From NCBI GenBank assembly GCA_030562195.1, contig CM060201.1, positions 31,788,067 to 31,852,066 of the forward strand: DNA of 64,000 bases, read 5' to 3'. The notes beneath the pieces are model-generated. The model did no database searches and was not told the DNA's origin. It saw only the letters and a list, made by a program, of their open reading frames with translations. The translations under genes were made by a program, and so were the position numbers. The DNA is from Nipponacmea schrenckii (lineage: Eukaryota > Mollusca > Gastropoda > Lottiidae). Every line of letters begins with the position of its first letter. Positions within the stretch are counted from its first letter, which is position 1. Shown here one piece after another: positions 56,857 through 64,000 of the stretch.

Positions 56857-59727
56857 CTTAAAACCTTAGAAAGTTTAAATAAGCGTTAAAAATTTAACGA
56901 CAGAATTTAGTATAAAGTTTTCAAACATTTGAGCAAAAAGTATTTTCGACGTACGAATAAACCCAGATTGTCCCTTTAATATCGACATTATAATATAACG
57001 TGCAGAGGTGTCGCTGCTGTCGAAATTAACTATCAATTAATAAGCGAATATCCTAAAAAAAAATCGGTGACTTTTATGTTTTCAATAATATTTACAGATA
57101 CTATTTTGCATCTTTACAATTACCTCAGATTTCCAAATTTTCTTCTTTATTTGCCTTTTGCGTGGTTGTTTCAGCGAATTGTCGATGACTTTTAAATCAT
57201 TTTTGGATTCAAATACATCAAAACATCGCACAACAGATGTAACAGCTGAATTTCTTGTTTTAGTTGTTGTGGCTGGTTGTAAAGTTGGTCTCTGTAGAAT
57301 TTGAGGAGCTGATAACATACCTTGGTAACTTCTGAATTCGTTAATATTAGATCTTAGGGATTTCAATCGTCTATGAGTGTATTGTTCTCTGAAATAAAAA
57401 GTAGTCTCGCGTACATATAAAGATGCAGAAAGGCTTTACTCTGATATTAATCAAATTGAACACTATTGTTTTCATGTAGTCTGTAAAGAATTCCAAAACG
57501 GACATAAAAATTAAAATGAAAAAATCGCCTACCAATTTTATTCCAAGAAATTCATATCAAGTACCAAGAATATATATTATATACGTAAATCATAAATTTA
57601 TGAACCTAGACTATAAGTTAGGTCTCAAGAACGGTATATTATTTCAAATTCCAAAAAAAATTGATGTGACAAATTTCTAGAATTCTTTTTATTTTACAAT
57701 CACAAAAATATATAGATTACAAGATTTTTATTATGTACCAAGAAAATGTTTTTATTTTCATTCCCAAATTATATATGTTACAAGATTTTATTATGTATCA
57801 AGAATTCTTTTTTTTATTACGTTAAATTATTTGTTAAGATATTTTTAGTCAAACATTCGCGTGATCATTTAAGATTCTTATGATGTCAGTATATGAAAAC
57901 AAAAAAGGTACCGGTAATTATTTCCCCTGTTTGTTTATAATATGGATTTCTGTAAAATTGCAATTTTTTGGTATGAGATATTTTGTCCGTTTTGGCATAC
58001 CATAAGTCTATCCCTACCTTTAACCTGGCCTGGCACCGCCACTGGCCCCAGTTAAGCCTGGAGAGTGCTTGGTAACTGTAATCTAAATGTGTATATATAA
58101 GTACATGTATACAAACCTATATTGGCGAATGTGATCTTGATATCGGCTATGATGATTGAAGTGGTATGGTATTTCGGCAGATCCAGAATTAAGAATACTA
58201 CTCAAATGAGGTGATACTATTCTATGTTCAACAGCATTAGTTGAAAAAGTTTTCCTGCATGCTAAACTGGCAACTTTAGTATTCAGTTTTATTCTATCGT
58301 CTTTCATGGTATGAAACTCTAATTTAGCAAATGCAGATTGACTTCTTGTCGTCTTTGAAGACCACGATTGTAAACTGCAGCCACCATTGGCAGCCATTCG
58401 TTCCGTGTAATCTGTAAACCATTTATGTGTATTCTCACAAACTTGCCATCCTTCAAAATCCTGAAAACAGACAGAAAGAAAAAATATCCGGATAATGATT
58501 GCTTATCATTGTTTGTTGAATTGGTTAATTCTCGACGATAATTTGAACCATTACAATTATCCATGAAGGCGTCTTCGACTTCTGTGTTATATGTACAAAC
58601 TATTAAATTCCATTCAAGGATCATATAATTGGATCTTTGTAGGCGTAATTTCAAGATTTTCAATTATAATTTGTCAAATATTGTGATTCAATATAATCTA
58701 ATACAAAAAACTGTTTCATGTCCAAAATGATTTTAAAACTGAAAAAGATGTAACCGCAATACTGTGAAACCCCTCTAAACCGGCGGACCAGTGATAATTG
58801 CCGGTTTGGAGGCCGGTTTACCCGTAACAGTGGTAATACATAAAAGCGTAATTAGTGATTAATTAGCACGTGTCGTATTCATCTTTCTTTCCGTCAACGG
58901 ATCCGATGCCGATTAGAAAGGCCAATTAACTATAGATTAACTACTTAGGGACTTGATGCCGGATTGAGGTTAAGAGGGGATGCCGGTTTGGAGGGTTTTT
59001 ATCTGAATGTATTATAGAGTGATTCGGCCGGGACTTTTCAACAGGGGATGCCGGTTTATATAGAGGATGTGGTTTGGAGGGATTTCACTGTATGTCTAAT
59101 TACTAGGGTTAATATCGGAAAGGCACAAATTAAAATTTGATCTTCATGTTAAGAAATGAATTTTATCCAACATGCAAAGGAGCGTTTACGAATAAAATTT
59201 CTTCTTGATTCTTCTTTATAAACGTTTAATTATGAAATACAAAACTAAAGATAGGCAAACAATACAAATGCTCAGTTGATATTTTTTCTGACACACAACA
59301 TGAGGCATATATAGCAATTAATTTTACAAATATTTGGATTGAAAAAAACAAGAACGAAACATTCAGATTGCATTTATAATCAGATTGGAAAATAACAAAT
59401 AACGACTGCGATGGAAACCCGTCTATGAAATTTTTACGTGTATCAATTACTTCAAATTTGGCTTATCTGAATCATATTTGCATGTCGAGTATCAAATTAT
59501 CTTACATTAACCGTTGGATCCATGCTCAACGATGATTCTGGTTCCACACATTCAATATCATTATTTCCTTGTACATCATAGAGGTCTCTCAATGTATTTG
59601 TGGCACACATTTCAAACATCGTTTTATACATACATGACATATCAAATGGGTTCATTTTATAAACTAGTCCACGGAATTCGGGTGAATAGGTACAGACTAC
59701 TGATCTTCTTTTATGACACTTCGACAT
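56650..59727 (-). CDS. Unrecognised four-exon gene, predicted 345 residues
   Basis: Exons 59727-59506, 58460-58117, 57388-57124 and 56856-56650 join with agreeing phases (0, 2/1, 0) and GT/AG borders. They give 1038 nt, or 345 residues plus stop. The start is the ATG at 59727; the in-frame GTG six bases earlier is not a eukaryotic start. The protein is basic, with Cys near the N-terminus (MSKCHKRRSVVCTY), DFEGWQVCENTHKWFTDYTE in exon 2, a Lys/Arg cluster (QPRKRQIKKKIWKSE) ending exon 3, and an aromatic C-terminus. No signal peptide or obvious membrane segment. I do not recognise the family. The last exon is less certain than the others: the exon at 49171-48899 fits the same phase. Confidence 0.6.
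57124..57388 (-). CDS. Unrecognised gene, exon 3
   Basis: One base completes Arg, then EQYTHRRLKSLRSNINEFRS, VTSVVRCFDVFESKNDLKVI and QPRKRQIKKKIWKSE in phase 0. Acceptor TTTTATTTCAG, donor GTAATT. An internal GTATGT donor near 57320 (after YQ) could give a shorter exon. Confidence 0.65.
58117..58460 (-). CDS. Unrecognised gene, exon 2
   Basis: 114 codons plus two bases: DFEGWQVCENTHKWFTDYTE, LQSWSSKTTRSQSAFAKLEF, ending YQDHIRQY plus AG. Acceptor TGTTTTCAG, donor GTTTGT. A Ser/Thr- and basic-rich exon with one long open frame and no competing stop. Confidence 0.7.
58762..59090. mobile_element. Tc1/mariner-pogo-like MITE, TA flanks
   Basis: TA then CTGTGAAACCCCTCTAAACC at the left; GGTTTGGAGGGATTTCACTG then TA at the right, inverted with small changes. 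GCCGGTTT words repeat inside. A TA target and CAGTGAAAC-type ends suit pogo/Tigger-like elements. Lies in the intron between exons 1 and 2 of the unrecognised gene. Confidence 0.75.
59506..59727 (-). CDS. Unrecognised gene, exon 1
   Basis: 74 codons from ATG, MSKCHKRRSVVCTYSPEFRG to SSLSMDPTVN, donor GTAAGA after a phase-0 end. A perfect palindrome (59793-59872) lies 66 bp upstream of the ATG. Confidence 0.65.
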
Positions 59728-59792
59728 TCTCACTTAAAAATTTTAAACTATCCTGAAAAAAGTACCAAATAAGGCATTACAATCTGTATGAA

Positions 59793-59872
59793 TTTCTTTT
59801 CTGTTTTATTACTGTTTTCATACATGTCTACATGTCTACATGTATGAAAACAGTAATAAAACAGAAAAGAAA
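59793..59872. repeat. Perfect palindrome, 35-bp arms, 10-bp loop
   Basis: TTTCTTTTCTGTTTTATTAC plus TGTTTTCATACATGT is exactly mirrored after the loop CTACATGTCT. Just upstream of the ATG at 59727 (minus strand). Confidence 0.97.
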
Positions 59873-59997
59873 ATATACCAAAAGTCCTATCAATTGATAC
59901 AATGTCGATATTATTTGAAATTGAAGTAGATATAAAGCAAATTTGATCACAAACTGATAACTTAAATTCATATCCGTCTAAAGGTCCCAATAATATA

Positions 59998-61535
59998 AAA
60001 AAAAGATAGCTTGCCAGGCAAGGTAACATACGCCCACTGACAGCATTGAATTCGAATAATAAATTGAGCAATAACTAAAAAAAACATTCACTATATGAAT
60101 ATTGAAGTCAAGGGCAAAAACTCAAAAATTCTTCATGGAAAATCGTCAAATTCAAACTTGATCACCATCTTATCTATTTCAATACTCATACCAAGTTTCA
60201 TCAAATCTTTTAAAAAATTGTAGCTTATTTTGCACCCACGAAAATTTTTTTGACGCAATTTTACTTAGTCAAGGGCAATAACTCAAAAACCATTCGTCGG
60301 ATATTCAAACTTGACTAATGTCTTGTCAATTCTGATGCTTACACCAAGTTCCATCAAAATCCTTTGAAAATTAAAGCTTCTTATTGCAACCACAATAGAA
60401 TTTGACACAATTTCACTAAGTCAAGGGCAATAACTCAAAACCGTTCATTGAAAAACTGTCAAATTCAAACTTGACCGAGGTCTAATCACTTCCAATGCTC
60501 ACACCAAGTTTCATCAAAATCCATTGAAAATTGGAGGATTTATTGCATCAACACTAAAATTTTGACAAGATTCTACTAGGTCAAGGGCCATAACTCAAAA
60601 ACTGTTCATCAAAAACGCTTCTTATTAATTCCAATGCTCAACTTACATCAAAATCCATTGAAAATTGTAGCTTCTATTGCACCCACAATACAATGTTGAC
60701 GCAATCTTACAAAGTCAAGGGCAATAACTAAAAAATGGTTCATCGAAAAATCGTTAATTTCGAACTAGACTGCCGTCTCATCAATTTCAATACTCATACC
60801 AAGTTTCATCAAAATCCATTGAAAATTGTAGCTTTTATTCCACCCACGATACAATTTTTACTCAATTTAATTAGTCAAGTTTCATTCAAATCAATTGAAA
60901 ATTGTAGCTTCTATTGCATCAACAATAAATTTTGACGTGATGTAAATAAGTCAAGGGCAATAACTCAAAAACCGTTCATTGAAAAATCTTCAAATACGAA
61001 CTTGACCGCCGTCTTATCAATTCCAATGCTCACCCAAGTTTCATTAAAATCCATTGAAAATTGTAGCTTCTATTGTGTCTACAACAAATATTGAGATGAT
61101 TTAATTTCATTTATAAAGTGGTGTTGCAACAATATTTTCGTTATTGGGATAACACTTTCTTGGTATAGCACAGATTCTCGTGCTGAAAATTGGCTGAGAC
61201 CCGAACGGGTTCGGAACCCGTTCGTGTCTCAGCCAATTTTCAGCACGAGAATCTGTGCTATACCAAGAAAGTGTGATCCCAATAACGAAAATATTGTAAC
61301 AAATATTGAGGCAGGGGCAATAACTATAAAACCGTTTATCGAAAAATCGTCTAAATCGAACTTGACCGCTATCTTTTCAATACCAATGCTCATAGCTCAT
61401 ACCAAGTTACATTAAAATCCATAGAAAATTGTAGCTTCTATACTATAGTGTCTACAACAAATGTTGACGGACCGACGGACCAACAGACCGACGGACGGGG
61501 CAAAGACAATATACGTCCACATATTCATGTGGCGT
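59998..61535 (-). repeat. Dispersed repeat family B, long reversed copy
   Basis: Starts AAAAGATAGCTTGCCAGGCA and ACATACGCCCACTGACAGCA. About eight units of 130-170 bp follow with GTCAAGGGCAATAACTCAAA and CCAAGTTTCATCAAAATCCA. It ends GACGGACCGACGGACCAACA and CACATATTCATGTGGCG near 61535. It is interrupted by the foldback at 61096-61297. Confidence 0.8.
61096..61297. mobile_element. Foldback element inserted in family B, with direct flank repeat
   Basis: Arms of about 82 bp (61129-61211 and 61215-61296; CAATATTTTCGTTATTGGGA ... TCCCAATAACGAAAATATTG) meet at AACGGGTTCGGAACCCGTT. AACAAATATTGAG occurs on both sides (61083-61095 and 61298-61310), and the family B unit resumes exactly after it, so this is probably a 13-bp target duplication. 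Confidence 0.88.
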
Positions 61536-61789
61536 TTATCAATATATATATTGCTGGTGGTAATTTGGTCAATATTTTACTGTCTGCTTGCATATGGACG
61601 GCATAAACCTGTACCAAAGATGCTCTTCGCCGAAACATGTGATCTGGCTTGAAAGTTCTTTAGACATGGAGTCCTGTAAGCCATCATCGTTACTTATCGT
61701 TGACCTTTGGAAGCTACCGACTAGGCCGAGATGAACGAGCAGCTAAATGGTGGACAGAAGTCGACGGTTGGTTGTTGCTTCTATTGGTT

Positions 61790-62185
61790 GTCTATTGCAC
61801 CCGGAATAAAATTTTGACGCCATTTTAATTAAGTCAAGAGCAATAACTCAAAAACCGTTCATCAAAAAAAAGCATCAAATTCTAACTTGACCACCGTCTT
61901 ATCAATTCCAATGATCATACCAAGTTTCATTCAAATCCATTCAAAATTGTAGCTTCTTTTGCATCAGCAATAAATGTTGATGTGATGTAACTAAGTCAAG
62001 GGCAATAACTCAAAAGCCGTTCATCGAAAAATTGAACTTGACCGCCGTCTTATCAATTCCAATGCTCAAAGCAAGTTTCATTAAAATCCATATAAAATTG
62101 TAGCTTCTATAATGTCTACAACAAATGCTGACAGATCGACAGACCGACGGACAGGGGCGACGACAATATACGTCCACATATTTTT
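61790..62185 (-). repeat. Dispersed repeat family B, short copy
   Basis: Two units with TCAAGAGCAATAACTCAAAA and CTTATCAATTCCAATGATCA, then GACAGACCGACGGACAGGGG and ATATACGTCCACATATTTT. Confidence 0.7.
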
Positions 62186-62189
62186 CCAT

Positions 62190-63357
62190 TCCAGATATAT
62201 TACAGTTTCGATTTTCCTAACAGGTCCAAATTATAAATAAAACACTTGCAGCGGGACAACAGATTAAAAAATATTTCGATTCATGTGTAACAAATGACGC
62301 CATTACAGATTTTATCAGAAACCTTTAGTTTCGTTTTACAGGTCTTTTAAACGCAGTTGGGCACGATGCAGCGAGTTGGGCAATGCGGCAAAACGAACCC
62401 ACCGATCATCGACCTACGTTCGAATAACATAATCCTCACTAACTAACCACTCACATATCGAATTTCCGACCCGAAATATCAGCATATTCAGAACGTTAAT
62501 TCTAATTTAAAATTTTAAGGCCTCTGTGTCTATAAGTATATTGTGTGAGAAACGATAATCGGCGTCAGTAGGCCTAGAGTAAACATGTAGGTAGGCTAAA
62601 CAGAAAATCATTCTGTAGTAATTTTGGGAGAAATCAATATAAACTGTTAAGTGTAACGTAGATATTGCAAACATTCTAATGGCTGGCATTAAACCCTTAT
62701 TTTATACTTAACTGCTAGAACAACTCGTTACGACAGCCTACAATGTAGGCCAATGGCAATGATAAATAGTTCACGGGTCAGAAGAATTGATTGAATGTGG
62801 ATTTATAATTAAGTGAAATTCTGAAATAAAGCAAACTTTTACATGTATATATGAGTTCGTGGTAAGAACAATTCAACTAAACGAGTCAGTTATATTGGCG
62901 CAAATAATATAGCTCTGTCTTAAATCGTGTTCGATTCTATTGATTTGAACAACAAGGTAAAAATCAACCCCCGCAGGATGGTATATAGTATCGAGGATTA
63001 AACGAAGTCAGTTTCTAAACCTCAATATCGTAGTCTGAGGCGAACCATAGGCTATCCATCATAGAACTGTAGCCTATCCATCAAGTAAAGTGCTTTTTAG
63101 AATGTTTATAAGCTAAAATTGAACGCGTTTTCAAAAACAACTGATACGAAATATTTATCTTTTAGGCTCAAAGAAGAATGACTTTAGGTTTATGTTACAA
63201 GTTACAAGTTTTTATGCAGGACGAAAAAAATGTGATCAAAGACTTCTCTGGGAGTGTTTCAGACTACGTAAAGTTTTCGCGCTAAAATTATGACGTCTTT
63301 CGTGACCCTGACGTCGCAGGTCAGAAGGTCATAGGAATATGACATAACGAAGTCGTT
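62190..63357. other. No gene recognised
   Basis: The GC level is slightly higher, but there is no exon-like frame or repeat that I could match. Confidence 0.4.
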
Positions 63358-63885
63358 CTTTAAAGGGATAATAGGTCTTAGAATGAACATAAAACTTGAA
63401 ATTTTAAATGTGGCCAGTAAGAGCTCTATTCACCAGTAAATATACCTGCTGCCTTAAATAACAGAAAAGTATGAATAAATGTCCAAAAAACCAAGTAATT
63501 ATCCATAAAGATGCATTTGATTACTAGTATTGAACAACGCTTAATAAATTGATTAAGCGTTTTTATACGCCCACATGAAAACGTGGACGTATATTGCCAT
63601 CACCCCTGTCCGTCGTTCGGTCGGTCGTCCGTCCGTCAACAATTACTTGTGTACGCGATACAGGCCTGGGGTTTTATCCGACATGGAATATTCAGTTTTC
63701 TGAAGTGGGCGTATGTTACCTTGCCTGTCAAGCTATCTTTCAAAAATGACTACGTTTTGCGCTTTTTCAGGATTTTAAGAGATTCTGTTACTTTATGACA
63801 CCAGGTAAGCTCACGGATGAATATATGCTCATATTGACCATTCTTGAGAACTAAAATTTTATGTTCGTGCCAGTACCCTTATATT
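63358..63885. mobile_element. Second copy of the 16966-17242 MITE, with a nested insertion
   Basis: The left part is TTTAAAGGGATAATAGGTCT, TTAGAATGAACATAAAAC and ACCTGCTGCCTTAAATAACA. The right part is CATATTGACCATTCTTGAGA, ACTAAAATTTTATGTTCGTG and CCAGTACCCTTATA. Between them, about 63562-63740 carries a family A start (ATACGCCCACATGAAAACGT, CCGTCCGTC) joined to a family B end (AGTGGGCGTATGTTACCTTG). Confidence 0.75.
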
Positions 63886-63964
63886 TTTTTAAATGATCAC
63901 GACAGGAGGGTCGTTTGTTTCAGAGTTACTTCCCTTTATTTATTTATTTAACGTCGTCGGCATC

Positions 63965-64000
63965 ATGGATGATCAACAAGGCCAAGGGATCTTTCTTCCA
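63965..64000 (+). CDS. Possible first coding exon, cut by the window end
   Basis: GGCATCATGG gives a fair Kozak context, then MDDQQGQGIFLP to the last base of the window. Nothing can be said of the family. The reading is a guess from the ATG context and the absence of repeats. Confidence 0.25.
   Translation, partial: MDDQQGQGIFLP

Noticed and set aside
58319..58663. 114-codon minus ORF
   Set aside because: Overlaps exon 2 of the unrecognised gene in another frame. The exon 2 frame is preferred because its phases match both neighbours.
59731..59733. GTG as start of the unrecognised gene
   Set aside because: A eukaryotic gene would use the ATG at 59727, which lies in the same frame.

Overview
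This looks like AT-rich nuclear DNA of an invertebrate animal. Coding exons are short and separated by GT-AG introns, there is no operon structure, and transposon remnants are dense. A mollusc, perhaps a gastropod, is my best guess, from the dispersed repeats with a GGGCGTATATTGTCGTC end followed by CCGTC/GACGG runs. That guess is inference and needs a database search.

Three gene models can be supported by reading exons, splice sites and codon phase. (1) UMPS (uridine monophosphate synthase), plus strand, 5343-16787: eight consecutive exons giving the last 339 residues (end of the OPRT domain and the whole OMP decarboxylase domain). The 5' exons lie outside the window. (2) SPRYD3, minus strand, 35203-22630: ten exons whose phases all agree, giving a complete 435-residue protein with two SPRY domains. 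UMPS and SPRYD3 are convergent. (3) An unrecognised minus-strand gene starting at 59727, with three secure exons. Two phase-compatible terminal exons are possible, a near one at 56856-56650 and a far one at 49171-48899. A possible first exon of a plus-strand gene begins at 63965 and runs off the window.

The rest is mostly repeats. The left part holds a 2.5 kb array of a 32-bp unit in a presumed UMPS intron. Another UMPS intron holds a 63-bp (21-codon) array that once coded protein and leads into a Ulp1-like protease fragment. Two related repeat families (called A and B here) are scattered through introns and intergenic DNA. The centre (39110-45671) is a 6.56 kb block with perfect 19-bp terminal inverted repeats, an almost identical 2703-bp tandem duplication, internal foldback arms and a CpG-rich short satellite. 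The right part (51040-55905) is a decayed LTR retrotransposon on the minus strand (gag, protease, RT and integrase pieces). It is cut by a PIF/Harbinger transposon with a TTA target duplication, and it lies beside Penelope-like GIY-YIG remnants. Foldback palindromes and MITEs occur throughout, two with readable target-site duplications.

No rRNA, tRNA or CRISPR array was recognised. Exon edges were read by eye from splice signals and phase; transcript data would settle them. Identity statements are by eye, not computed.
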